Assembly (NCBI RefSeq): GCF_015500075.1
Contig: NZ_CP045496.1
Coordinates: 2,862,001 to 2,926,000 of the forward strand
Length of the DNA stretch: 64,000 bases
Source of the DNA: Mesorhizobium sp. INR15
GTDB lineage: Bacteria > Pseudomonadota > Alphaproteobacteria > Rhizobiales > Rhizobiaceae
Reading direction: 5' to 3'
The stretch's first letter is position 1; each line of letters starts with the position of its first letter. Of the stretch, positions 16,413 to 25,341 are shown piece after piece. The notes under the pieces were generated by a model that was given only the letters and a program-made list of their open reading frames with translations, was not told the DNA's origin and ran no database searches. A program made the position numbers and the translations under genes.

Positions 16413-18326
16413 TTAGCGCTCAACTTTTCGGATGAGCCCGATCTCCCCTTTGATCTCTTCCGCGAAGAGTTTTGATCCGACATCCGTCAGATGCCCGCTG
16501 TCGAAATGGACAGGGGTTTCGTCGGCGTACAACGGGCATTTCCGGTCGGGGCACACGATATCGAGCACGGACACATACAAGGCCGATGTCCCAGCCATCG
16601 TGGCCTTCATCACCTTATCCGCGTCGAAAACGCGGCTGCGGATCTCGCCTTCGGAAACAGTGGAGCGGTCCCCCCGCAGCCACCGACGCGCTAGAATGAC
16701 AGGCACCTCTTCCACGTAAGCCGGTGATTGTCCAAGGATAGCGACGGTCGTTTCAGGGGGAAATTCTGACATCTCCCTTTTTAAGAACTGCATGGCCTGC
16801 TCGTCGTAAAACCACCGTCCTGACGCGTAAAACCACCTTGACGACATGATGACAAGCTTTGGCCGGTTCTTCTTGATCCACTCGAATGCAGCGTCATTGA
16901 AGGCCCTGCAATTGGGTCGCCGCGGAAAATCAAGCCCGATAATCGGCGGGCAGCCGGAAGCGTTCAATTGGGCGAACACGAAACCCTCACCTTCAAGAAT
17001 GGGTCGAAGCCCAACCGTGTAATGCGCGGCATAACTGTCGCCCCAAAGCAGCGCGACCGATCCTCCGACGGGAAGGCAGGCGGCTTGATCTATGTCTGCG
17101 TAGGTCTGCCCGGGTCCGACGAAACACTGACCAAAGCGATAGTCCGCACGCATGCGGAGATCGTACTTTGAGCTATAGGCAAGGAGTCGCTGAACGTCGG
17201 CGGGCAGTCTGTTGAGGAAGCCGCCATTTACTGACGTGAAAAACGCCAACGCGAGTGATGCGACGACGCCCAACGCGGACAGTTCGAAAATCCGGCGCTG
17301 TCGCCAGAACCCTTTTCGGTTGCGAGTCGGTATTTCGATAAATTGGTAGAAGAGCACGGCCAGACCCAACGATATGGCGACGGTGCCTGTCAGGAACATC
17401 GAGGGCGATGCGTCAGGGTAAAGTTGCCTGGCGAAGACGATGACGGGCCAATGGACAAGATAGAGGCTGTAGGAACAGCGGCCGATATAGTTCAGCGGTT
17501 CCAGACCAAGAACGCGGCTGGCAAAATTCGGATGCTGTCCACCCCAGATCATGAGAGCCGCCCCGGCGCACGGAGGCAATGCCGCGATACCGGGAAACGA
17601 GGTAGCCGATGAATAGAGAAGCAGCGTGACCACAATCGCGAGAACGCCTGCAGCGCTGGCTATGGAGCCTGTCAAAGCCGATTTCGGAGGCTCGATAAAC
17701 GGCAGGGCGAGCATGCTGCCAATGAGCAATTCCCAAGCTCTAAATGGAAGCCAGTAGAAAGCCGTGGTCGGAGAGATAGGCAATATCAATTGTGAGGCAA
17801 AGAGCGAGCCGACAAGCAGGGTCGCAAGGGTCGCTGCGAAGGCTCGACGGCCGAACCGCCACGCAAGCAGAGTTATGACCGGGAATAGCAGGTAGAAATG
17901 TTCCTCTACCCCGAGCGACCAGTAGTGGAGGAGCGGCAACGTCTCCACGTCTGGTCCAAAATAATTGTCCTGCGTCGCAAGGTTTCCCGAAAACAGTGAA
18001 GAGGCGATCAGGGACTTCGAGAAGCTCACCAATTCGGCTGGCATGAACAAGGCGTAAGCGGCAACCGCGGTCAGCGTCGACACGAAGAAATAAGCCGGCA
18101 GGATCCGCCGCGCCCGCCGTTCGTAGAAATCGATGAAGCTGAATTGTCCGGCCGCCAAGCCTTGGAAAATCCGCCCGCCGATCAAGTAGCCAGAGATAGC
18201 GAAGAACACATCGACGCCGACAACCCCCCCAGGCAGCGCTGAAATGCCGAGATGATAAAGCAGCACGGCGAGAACCGAGATTGCGCGTAGGCCATCGATG
18301 TCACGCCGATAATCCTGCTTTGGCAA
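16413..18326 (-). CDS. OafA-type membrane acyltransferase with C-terminal SGNH domain
   Basis: The protein has 637 residues. Residues 5-345 form an acyltransferase-3 domain with about ten membrane helices (YRRDIDGLRAISV, catalytic-type LLYHLG, FFAISGYLI, HYWSLGVEEHFYL). Residues 390-630 form an SGNH/GDSL-like periplasmic domain with GDSYAAH (near 427) and DSGHLTD (near 610) supplying Ser and Asp-His. Such proteins O-acetylate surface polysaccharides: the membrane part brings the acyl group across and the SGNH part transfers it. The start is TTG 18326; an ATG at about 18342 is out of frame and no in-frame ATG precedes it. The glycan substrate could be that of the collagen island or the exopolysaccharide; this is not resolved. 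Confidence 0.88.
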   Translation of the reverse strand: MPKQDYRRDIDGLRAISVLAVLLYHLGISALPGGVVGVDVFFAISGYLIGGRIFQGLAAGQFSFIDFYERRARRILPAYFFVSTLTAVAAYALFMPAELVSFSKSLIASSLFSGNLATQDNYFGPDVETLPLLHYWSLGVEEHFYLLFPVITLLAWRFGRRAFAATLATLLVGSLFASQLILPISPTTAFYWLPFRAWELLIGSMLALPFIEPPKSALTGSIASAAGVLAIVVTLLLYSSATSFPGIAALPPCAGAALMIWGGQHPNFASRVLGLEPLNYIGRCSYSLYLVHWPVIVFARQLYPDASPSMFLTGTVAISLGLAVLFYQFIEIPTRNRKGFWRQRRIFELSALGVVASLALAFFTSVNGGFLNRLPADVQRLLAYSSKYDLRMRADYRFGQCFVGPGQTYADIDQAACLPVGGSVALLWGDSYAAHYTVGLRPILEGEGFVFAQLNASGCPPIIGLDFPRRPNCRAFNDAAFEWIKKNRPKLVIMSSRWFYASGRWFYDEQAMQFLKREMSEFPPETTVAILGQSPAYVEEVPVILARRWLRGDRSTVSEGEIRSRVFDADKVMKATMAGTSALYVSVLDIVCPDRKCPLYADETPVHFDSGHLTDVGSKLFAEEIKGEIGLIRKVER

Positions 18327-18599
18327 AGCGATCCGTGTCCATGGGGGAGGATTTTATATTAGTGTAAACTTTAGTAGTAAATATTGCGAATCACGGATAA
18401 TATAAAAAGCGTCATGTTGAAAGCAACACATAGTAAAATTGAAATCGATTGGAGCTACGAATATTTCCCCATTTTGACGGTATGTGCGACCGCCGATACT
18501 CCGTCGCTCCGGTTTCGCTAAAGCAGGCGGTTCGATTTGAAGCATGCGGTACGGGCCAAGAGAGTCGGGATCGCGCCGGCAAATTCTTCCGCCGCATCA
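18327..18599. other. AT-rich intergenic stretch upstream of the acyltransferase
   Basis: About 270 bases, AT-rich near 18350-18450, lie upstream of the acyltransferase start. The AT-rich part probably contains the promoter. No gene is seen. Confidence 0.4.
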
Positions 18600-18890
18600 C
18601 ATCATCGGTCGTCGAAACGAACTCTGCCTTTGGCGTCCACAGGAGCATGGATTTTGGTTGTCAGCCCGCCTCGTGATCGACCGAGACAATGATCTCGGTC
18701 CTCCCTTTTTTGCCGTCGCGCCTGCTGATGGACGCGAACAATGGAGGTGTCGATCATCTTTACCGCGTCGCCATGGCAGATCGCGCCATGGCGCGCACAG
18801 GATCGCGGCACCCAGAAAATGTCGTTCAGCCCACCTGCGGCAATCGGCGGCAACAAAATGCAATCACGCGGGTTCTGACCCACGGCCGAT
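18600..18890 (-). mobile_element. Degraded IS5-family transposase fragment
   Basis: One minus-strand frame reads GLNDIFWVPRSCARHG, then MIDTSIVRVHQQARRQ and GRSRGGLTTKIHAPVDAKG, the well-known core of IS5/IS427-type transposases. A second frame supplies CAPWRDLPW, so there is a frameshift, and the segment between APWRDLP and MIDTSIVRVHQ (about 40-50 residues in intact members) is deleted. No intact ends or terminal repeats were found. It cannot be functional. Confidence 0.75.
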
Positions 18891-18921
18891 AGTTCTTGAC
18901 CAAGACGGATGTTCTAAGGGC

Positions 18922-20397
18922 TCAAGTCACAACGAATGAAGATGCTGTAAGCAAGAGGTGCGGAGAAAGGGTGGCGAACTGTGTCTGATGCGCGCCGCCG
19001 ATGCCGTCGCTGTCAAAAGAGAGCGCTCCGGTCGAACTGTTGTAGATGATGTGTTGACTGCTGTTGTGCGCGCCCGTGCCAATGTGGAAGGCTGCCGTCG
19101 GCAGGGCGCCTGCGTGAAGCCCTGTAAAGACGGTGTGGTCGAGCTGTATCTTGTCTCGGATAACGCTGAAGTCGGTAATCGTGGCAAGATTGCCGGCTTT
19201 GACAGTGCTATTGAAGACGAAGGTGTCGTGCCCCCCATTTCCCGTCAAGATATCGTGGCCGCCGCCGCCGTTGATGACGTTGTCGCCGGCATTTCCCTGG
19301 ATGGTCTGGGCAAACGAATTGCCGGTGAGCTTGATTGGCGCGGTGCCGGATGGATTCGTGGTAGCGAAAAGCTCGATCTCCGAACCCGGCAGGAGCGCAT
19401 AGCTCACCGAAGCAAGCACCTTGTCCGTGCCGCCACCAATCGCCTCAATCACCCTGTCACCGATATTGTCGACATAATAGGTGTCGTTGCCGGCGCCGCC
19501 GATCAGTGTGTCCGCGCCGGTTGTTCCATGAAGAACGTCAGCGCCGGGCGTGCCGTAGAAGGTACCGCCGCTCGTTGGGGGCGGCACGGTGGTTGGAGGT
19601 GGAGTGGTGGTTGGAGGTGGAGTGGTGGTTGGAGGTGGAGTGGTGGTGCTCTGGGTATTGTGTTGGAGGAACAAGGCTTGCAGCGTCGGATCGCTGCCGA
19701 GCGCGGTGTCGCCTTGCTGGGAACCCCAAGCATACGCATAGTCGAAGGCGGGTGATGGGTCCAGCGCAGCCCAATGGTCCATCATGGTCTGCTCCTGGGA
19801 CGTGGTCGGCATTACATATTTGCCGCCCGTGTCGGTGGCGTAGCTGCCGCCACCAAACGTTTGGTAGACGGGAACAATCTGACTGACCGGGATGCCCGAC
19901 GCCACGGCGGCGGTCACGGCTCTGTCGATCATGTTGTAGTCGATCGTGGTTGTTCCTGTACGCACCGGATAGGGATCCAGCCCGAAGTAGTCGATATGGG
20001 TGTTTGCCGGATTGTAGGTGTTCGAGAAATCCGGGTTGGCGGAAGACCCCAAGTTCATCATGGTTATAAAGGTCTTCGCGCCAGGCAAATGGTTATGAAT
20101 CCAGTCGGATTCAGCCATCAGATTAGCGGCGGACGCATAGGTTCCCCACTTGCCCGTGGGGTCAGGCTCGTCAACGAGGAAGAAACCGAAAAGATTCGGA
20201 TTGCCTATGAAGGGAGTGACTTTCTGGATGAACGAGGATGACGTCCCATTGACCTCATCGAGCCACACCAGACCCTTCATGCCGGCCGGCAGCGCGTTGA
20301 GCTGATCGACGGACTGGACGTCAACCAGATTGAATCCGGCCGCCGCAATGTTCGTACCCAATCCGCCTGATCCTGACGTGTAATGGAGCGTTGTCAT
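18922..20397 (-). CDS. Secreted RTX protein with glycosidase-like N-terminal domain
   Basis: The protein has 491 residues from ATG 20397, with GAGGG upstream. Residues 1-250 look like a glycoside-hydrolase TIM barrel: GLVWLDEVNG, FGFFLVDEPDP with an acidic pair, ITMMNLG, DYFGLDPYP, VPVYQTFGGG. A Pro/Thr linker follows (about 255-275). Then come RTX nonapeptide-type calcium repeats (GADTLIGGAGNDTYYVD near 300; NGGGGHDILTGNGGHDTFVF near 385) and a serralysin-like C-terminal beta domain. RTX proteins are exported by type I systems and fold on binding calcium outside the cell. No transporter is adjacent; three are present elsewhere in the window. It might cleave the island glycan or the exopolysaccharide (inference). 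Confidence 0.82.
   Translation of the reverse strand: MTTLHYTSGSGGLGTNIAAAGFNLVDVQSVDQLNALPAGMKGLVWLDEVNGTSSSFIQKVTPFIGNPNLFGFFLVDEPDPTGKWGTYASAANLMAESDWIHNHLPGAKTFITMMNLGSSANPDFSNTYNPANTHIDYFGLDPYPVRTGTTTIDYNMIDRAVTAAVASGIPVSQIVPVYQTFGGGSYATDTGGKYVMPTTSQEQTMMDHWAALDPSPAFDYAYAWGSQQGDTALGSDPTLQALFLQHNTQSTTTPPPTTTPPPTTTPPPTTVPPPTSGGTFYGTPGADVLHGTTGADTLIGGAGNDTYYVDNIGDRVIEAIGGGTDKVLASVSYALLPGSEIELFATTNPSGTAPIKLTGNSFAQTIQGNAGDNVINGGGGHDILTGNGGHDTFVFNSTVKAGNLATITDFSVIRDKIQLDHTVFTGLHAGALPTAAFHIGTGAHNSSQHIIYNSSTGALSFDSDGIGGAHQTQFATLSPHLLLTASSFVVT
19588..19641 (-). repeat. Three 18-bp tandem repeats encoding a Pro-Thr linker
   Basis: Three identical 18-bp units (ggtggttggaggtggagt) encode repeats of three prolines and three threonines. 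They form the flexible linker between the glycosidase-like head and the RTX domain and probably vary in copy number by slippage. Confidence 0.9.
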
Positions 20398-20858
20398 CCG
20401 ATTTCCCTCGTATGATTCGGCAAGCCCCTGTCCTAGCTACTCGATGGGCATATTAGCGACAAGTCAAATACGTGCACCCGCTGGTCAGAATAGTTGATCA
20501 GGGAAGCGAAGAGCCGCCTACCGGAAATCATCTGCCCGATGATACCCCGTCAGCCCCGGGCTCTGTCTTGAGCGCCGGCTGCCTCCACGGCTTCCTTCGT
20601 TTCTGATTGAGATGCAAAGTCGGACCTGGGCAATCAAAGCGGCGCCGATCCTCTGATGTGATGCGTCGGCGCCGAAACCGGCTCGGCGCGACGCCGCGTT
20701 GGAACAAGCGCTGCTTCATTCAAACGGACGAGGACAGTGCACAAGCATGCCCCTAGCGTGAACTGGGTATTATTTCGCACAGAAGCAATCCGACCGGCCA
20801 TGAGAGCAAATCCAAACGCCAGCCGATTGAGGCACCGCGCACATCGTGGAGAGGCCGG
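20398..20858. other. Divergent intergenic region between RTX gene and exopolysaccharide locus
   Basis: These 461 bases separate the minus-strand RTX gene from the plus-strand exopolysaccharide genes and should hold promoters for both. No domain-bearing frame, hairpin with T-run or recognisable operator was seen. Confidence 0.45.
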
Positions 20859-22082
20859 ATGAATCCGCATCTGGTTTGCGTGGGGGGTGAGGATCACCCC
20901 TTGAGAATCGCGTTCCTGACAGCGCTGCGCGACAGGGGATTCCAGGTCACCGCGGTCTCCAGCGGCGATGGTGCCGCCTTTTTACCTCATGGCATTCCCC
21001 ATCACCGATTTGGGTTCGACCGCTTTGCCAGTGGCAGTGGAGACTGGAGCGCTCTGCGCTCGGTCCGCGGATTGATGTCAAAGCTTCGGCCGGACATTAT
21101 TCAAAGCTTTGATACCAAGCCCAACCTCCTGACGCCGCTGGCGGTGCGTGGGCAGGTACCGGTCGTCCGCACGATCAACGGCCTTGGCTGGATCTTTTCC
21201 TCGCTGGAGCCGCGGGCCGTGGCCTTGCGTCCTGTCTTTTGCGGTCTCCAGGCGGCAGCGTCATGCTGGACAGCCGCAACCGTTTTCCAAAATCGGGACG
21301 ACCAGGCCTTTTTCGAGCGCTATCGGCTGGTTGGACGCGGCACGGGACGGCTGATCGCCGGTTCCGGGATCGACGTGGATGCGTTCGCAGCCGCCAGGCA
21401 TAGCGGTCCTTCCGCGGCGGCGATGCGCGAGGAGTTCGGGCTTCAGGCTGCTGAAATCGTGATCTTTGTCGGCCGTCTGACCCGTCAGAAGGGGATCCCA
21501 ACCCTCTTGGCGGCGGTCCCGCGCATCCTTTCCGAAAGGCCCAATGCGCGGTTCGTGCTTGTCGGCCCGCGTGAATCCGAAGGTCCGTTTGGTGTCGACA
21601 AGGCGCAGATCGACCGATTGGCTCCTCATGTAATGGCCCTTGGACCGAGGCAGGATGTTTCGGCCCTCCTTGGCATGGCTGATCTGTTCGCGTTTCCCAC
21701 GCAGTATCGCGAGGGTATCCCGCGCGTCCTGCTGGAGGCCGGGTTGGCCGGTTTGCCAATCGTGGCCTCAAGGATGCCCGGCTGCAATGACGTGGTCAAA
21801 GACGGATGGAACGGCTATCTCGTCGCGCCGCGCGATGTGAACGGCCTTGCATCCAGAATAATCGACATCCTGTCCGATCGCACCCAGGCAAAAATCATGG
21901 GCGGCCGCTCGGTCGGATTTGTCCGCGAGCGGTTTGCGCTCTCTGGGGTCGTCGACCAGTATTGCGACCTGTACCAGAGTGTCCTTGCCGGCAGAACCCA
22001 CGGTAATTTTTCGCAATCGGCGCCTGTGATGTTGACGGCAAAGGATGCGGGAAATCCGCGATTGGGTGAGGCGCGACAATGA
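20859..22082 (+). CDS. Family 4 glycosyltransferase
   Basis: The protein has 407 residues from ATG 20859, with GGAGAGG upstream. It has the GT-B fold signs of GT4: a Rossmann-like N-terminal half (LRPDIIQSFDTKPN), IVIFVGRLTRQKGIPTLLAA at the start of the nucleotide-sugar domain, and the EX7E-type motif REGIPRVLLEAGLAGLPIV. It probably adds one sugar to the lipid-linked repeat unit of the exopolysaccharide at the cytoplasmic face of the membrane. The next gene starts inside its stop codon (ATGA at 22079), so this is the first gene of a tight block. The donor sugar cannot be told from sequence. Confidence 0.9.
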   Translation: MNPHLVCVGGEDHPLRIAFLTALRDRGFQVTAVSSGDGAAFLPHGIPHHRFGFDRFASGSGDWSALRSVRGLMSKLRPDIIQSFDTKPNLLTPLAVRGQVPVVRTINGLGWIFSSLEPRAVALRPVFCGLQAAASCWTAATVFQNRDDQAFFERYRLVGRGTGRLIAGSGIDVDAFAAARHSGPSAAAMREEFGLQAAEIVIFVGRLTRQKGIPTLLAAVPRILSERPNARFVLVGPRESEGPFGVDKAQIDRLAPHVMALGPRQDVSALLGMADLFAFPTQYREGIPRVLLEAGLAGLPIVASRMPGCNDVVKDGWNGYLVAPRDVNGLASRIIDILSDRTQAKIMGGRSVGFVRERFALSGVVDQYCDLYQSVLAGRTHGNFSQSAPVMLTAKDAGNPRLGEARQ

Positions 22083-23338
22083 TCCGCGACGCGCTCCTGG
22101 CATGCGGTGTCGCTATGTCCTATGCGGCGCAGCTCACCATCCCGAAGTTGCCGTTTGGATATGGCGAACTGTTCCTCATGCTTTGGATCATGCTGTCGAT
22201 CGGACGGATCCTGGCTGGCGCCCAGCTGGAAGCCACGCCGGCCCTGGCCCGGCTTGCGGGCTTCTGGCTGATCCTGACATTCGCCCTGGGAATAGGCACC
22301 GTCGTCGGCTTTCTGACGACGGTGCTGTACCTGGATCCGCTGCTGCATGACACCATAGCTTACGTGCTGTTGGTTTGCGTTACCTGCCTGGCAGCCGCGG
22401 AGCCCGACGCCGGTGCGCATTTGCGCCGCAGTGCCTGGTGGATAGTCATTGTCGCGAATGCATGCTTCGTCATTCAGGTGGGGCTTGGCTGGGGTTGGAT
22501 TCACCAATCCGGCGTCGATCCCTGGTATTGGGATCGCTTCCGTGGTTGGTCGGAGAATCCCAACCAGCTCGCGCTCTATTGCGCACTCTTTGGTCCGCTG
22601 GCCCTGCATCTCGCGACGACCACCAGCAGTTCGTGGGGCAGGTTACTCGGACTGAGTAGCTTGGTTCTGACCTTCTATGTCGGCAGGCTGACAAAGAGCG
22701 ATACGTACCTCTATACGAGCGTCCTGACCTGCTTGATATTCGTAGCGCTGCGGGTCAGGACCTGGCTTGCGACCGGCGGCGCCAAGGCCAGCCTTTTCCG
22801 GCAGATTGTGCTCCTGTTGATGGTAGGCTCGCTTCCCTTGGCGATGTCGTTGGCCCCCTACGCCCTCACCGAGGCCGGCAGCGTCGAGAATTTCGCCAAG
22901 AGCCTTACCAAGGACAGGGGCGGGGAGGCGACCGAGGAAACCGCCGCACTTCGTCTTTTTCTCTGGGGTGAAGCCTTGGACAAGGGAGGGGAATCCGGGT
23001 CGTTGGGCCTTGGTCCGGGCCCGCATCTTGAACGTCCTCCCATCGTCGACAAGCAGTTCCTGCCAAGGCCTTTCGAGGCTCACAGCACCGTTCTCGATCT
23101 CTACACCCAAGGTGGCCTGATCGCGGTCTTGGCGCTGATGTGGATCGTCGGCTCGGCAACCTTGTCCGCATGGCGCGCAAAATCCGACGCTCTTTTGGCG
23201 GTCGTCGCATCGATCATCGTGTTCAGTATTCCGCATCTGATCATCCGGCATCCGATTGTGTGGTTTGCGCTGACCATGTGCCTCGTCGCGGGAACTCCGC
23301 GCGCATTTCCGGCGACCGTTCGCCACCGGGGGTACTAA
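22079..23338 (+). CDS. Wzy/O-antigen-ligase-like polysaccharide polymerase
   Basis: The protein is 419 residues with about ten to eleven hydrophobic helices and little else. A large loop precedes FEAHSTVLDLYTQGGLI, a position where Wzy_C/O-antigen ligase proteins carry a conserved His and an aromatic/Gly-rich stretch. Placement between a glycosyltransferase and a chain-length protein, with a flippase downstream, fits a Wzx/Wzy-dependent pathway in which this protein joins repeat units in the periplasm. It starts at ATG 22079, overlapping the upstream stop. Confidence 0.8.
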   Translation: MIRDALLACGVAMSYAAQLTIPKLPFGYGELFLMLWIMLSIGRILAGAQLEATPALARLAGFWLILTFALGIGTVVGFLTTVLYLDPLLHDTIAYVLLVCVTCLAAAEPDAGAHLRRSAWWIVIVANACFVIQVGLGWGWIHQSGVDPWYWDRFRGWSENPNQLALYCALFGPLALHLATTTSSSWGRLLGLSSLVLTFYVGRLTKSDTYLYTSVLTCLIFVALRVRTWLATGGAKASLFRQIVLLLMVGSLPLAMSLAPYALTEAGSVENFAKSLTKDRGGEATEETAALRLFLWGEALDKGGESGSLGLGPGPHLERPPIVDKQFLPRPFEAHSTVLDLYTQGGLIAVLALMWIVGSATLSAWRAKSDALLAVVASIIVFSIPHLIIRHPIVWFALTMCLVAGTPRAFPATVRHRGY

Positions 23339-23339
23339 G

Positions 23340-25340
23340 ATGTGCGGCGTTGCCGGAATTCTTCTTGCACCCGACGCAGCCGATGCGAAGCCGCTGCGGG
23401 CGATAGGGCAAATGACGACAGCGCTTCGCCACCGCGGACCGGATGGCGATGGATTCTGGATGGACCGCGAGGCCGGGATCGCGTTCGGTCATCGGCGTCT
23501 GGCCATCGTCGATCTGTCGGAGGCTGGGCGCCAGCCCATGCATTCCGCAAGTGGCCGATATGTCGTCACCTTCAATGGCGAGATATACAATTTCCGCGAT
23601 TTGCGCCGCGAGCTGGAGGCTGCGGGCAACTTCTTCCGCGGCACCAGCGATACCGAAATCATGCTGTGCGCGATCGAGGCGTGGGGCCTTGACGCGGCAC
23701 TCACGCGTTTCGCCGGTATGTTTGCGCTTGGGTTGTGGGATCTGCAGACCCGTACCCTTCACCTCGCCCGCGACCGGATGGGAAAGAAGCCGCTTTACGT
23801 CGCCTCGACGCGCGAGGCGTTGATTTTCGCTTCGGAACTGAAGGCGATCAGCCAGTTCCCGGGCTTCGCGGCCGCACTCGATGTCGGTGCCGCTGCAGCG
23901 ATGCTTTCAAGGGGATGGGTGCCGGACAGCAATTGTATCTGGCAAGGGGTATTGAAGCTGCCACCCGGCTCGATCATGTCGGTGACGGCCGCGGATTTTG
24001 CCGCCGCACGCAGTGCCGGCTCTCTTGCTCACCACATTCGGTACTGGTGGTCTCTGGCCGAGGTCGCCAGGCAAGGGCAGCGGGAACCGGCGGCCGGCAG
24101 CGACGAGGACCTTACGACCGAGTTGGACAGCCTGCTTCGACGCGCGGTCGGCGAACGAATGGTCGCCGACGTGCCGCTTGGCGCCTTTCTGTCGGGCGGC
24201 ATAGATAGCTCGACCGTGGTCGCCCTGATGCAGGCCCAGTCCACAAAGCCGGTGCGGACTTTCACCATAGCCTTTGGCGAGCCCGGGTTTGACGAGGCTC
24301 CACATGCGGCCGCGGTGGCACGGCACCTTGGCACCGATCATACCGAGCTCCACCTTTCCGCGGCCGCTGCACGGGACGTAATTCCAGAGCTGCCCCGTGT
24401 CTGGGACGAACCATTCGCCGACGAATCACAGATCCCGACATTGCTGGTGTCTCGGCTCGCGCGCCAGCATGTCACGGTCGCTCTTTCGGGTGACGGTGGC
24501 GACGAATGCTTCGCAGGATATTCCCGGCACTTCCTGGCAACCCGCCTGAGAAGGCAGCAGGTGCTTCCATCACCAGTTCGCCGGATGTTGGCCGCGGGGG
24601 CCGGGCTGCTGGCCAGACCCGCGCTGCATGATCTCGTCGGCAGCCTGCCGCTCTCGGCACGTGTTCGGCACATGTTGCGAAGTGACCGGTTGAACCGCCT
24701 CGCGGGTCTGCTCGACGCGGCGGATGAGGATGATTTGCTTCAGCGGCTGACGGGGCCCTTGACCGGGAACCTGCTTGCTCGCCAGCCAATGCCCTCGAAT
24801 TCCGGTTCACCACAACTCGATGACCTGTTGTCCCGGCTCCTGTTCGACGACATGACCGGCTATCTGCCCGGCGATATATTGGTGAAGCTCGATCGCGCCA
24901 GCATGGCAAATGGCCTCGAAGTCCGGTGCCCGATTCTTGACCATCGCGTCGTTGAATTCTCATGGCGGCTGCCGGCCAACGCCAAGGTTCGAAATGGCAA
25001 GGGCAAATGGATCCTTCGTCAGTTGCTGGGCCAGTATGTGCCGCAGCGGCTGATTGACCGACCAAAGCAAGGCTTCGACGTGCCGATTGGAGCCTGGCTT
25101 AAAGGACCTCTCCGCGCATGGGCGTCGGACCTGATTGCCGGGGCACGGCTCGCGGGCGACGGGATTCTCGATTCTGCGAGGATTGACGCCTGCTGGCGCG
25201 ACCACATCGACGGAAGACAAGATCGCGCGCGCGATCTGTGGCCGGTGCTGATGTTTCAAGCGTGGCGCAACGAGGCGGGGCAGTTGGCCGCGTCCAGAGA
25301 AACAACCTTGTCCCGAGAGTACGCGTTGATGGGTGATTGA
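23340..25340 (+). CDS. asnB: Asparagine synthase (glutamine-hydrolysing) family
   Basis: The protein has 666 residues starting MCGVAGI, so Cys2 is free to be the glutaminase nucleophile after Met removal. Residues 2-210 are the class II glutamine amidotransferase domain (RHRGPDGDGF, FNGEIYNF, FRGTSDTE). The rest is the ATP-pyrophosphatase synthetase domain (FLSGGIDSSTVVALM, ALSGDGGDECFAGY). AsnB-like proteins in polysaccharide loci may amidate uronic acids or amino-acid substituents instead of making free asparagine. ATG 23340 follows the polymerase stop by one base. The pathway role is inferred from context. Confidence 0.92.
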   Translation: MCGVAGILLAPDAADAKPLRAIGQMTTALRHRGPDGDGFWMDREAGIAFGHRRLAIVDLSEAGRQPMHSASGRYVVTFNGEIYNFRDLRRELEAAGNFFRGTSDTEIMLCAIEAWGLDAALTRFAGMFALGLWDLQTRTLHLARDRMGKKPLYVASTREALIFASELKAISQFPGFAAALDVGAAAAMLSRGWVPDSNCIWQGVLKLPPGSIMSVTAADFAAARSAGSLAHHIRYWWSLAEVARQGQREPAAGSDEDLTTELDSLLRRAVGERMVADVPLGAFLSGGIDSSTVVALMQAQSTKPVRTFTIAFGEPGFDEAPHAAAVARHLGTDHTELHLSAAAARDVIPELPRVWDEPFADESQIPTLLVSRLARQHVTVALSGDGGDECFAGYSRHFLATRLRRQQVLPSPVRRMLAAGAGLLARPALHDLVGSLPLSARVRHMLRSDRLNRLAGLLDAADEDDLLQRLTGPLTGNLLARQPMPSNSGSPQLDDLLSRLLFDDMTGYLPGDILVKLDRASMANGLEVRCPILDHRVVEFSWRLPANAKVRNGKGKWILRQLLGQYVPQRLIDRPKQGFDVPIGAWLKGPLRAWASDLIAGARLAGDGILDSARIDACWRDHIDGRQDRARDLWPVLMFQAWRNEAGQLAASRETTLSREYALMGD

Positions 25341-25341
25341 A

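Noticed and set aside
15875..16483. Intact 202-residue integrase-like gene
   Set aside because: Only about 70 residues match a recombinase; the rest runs through the flanking genes.
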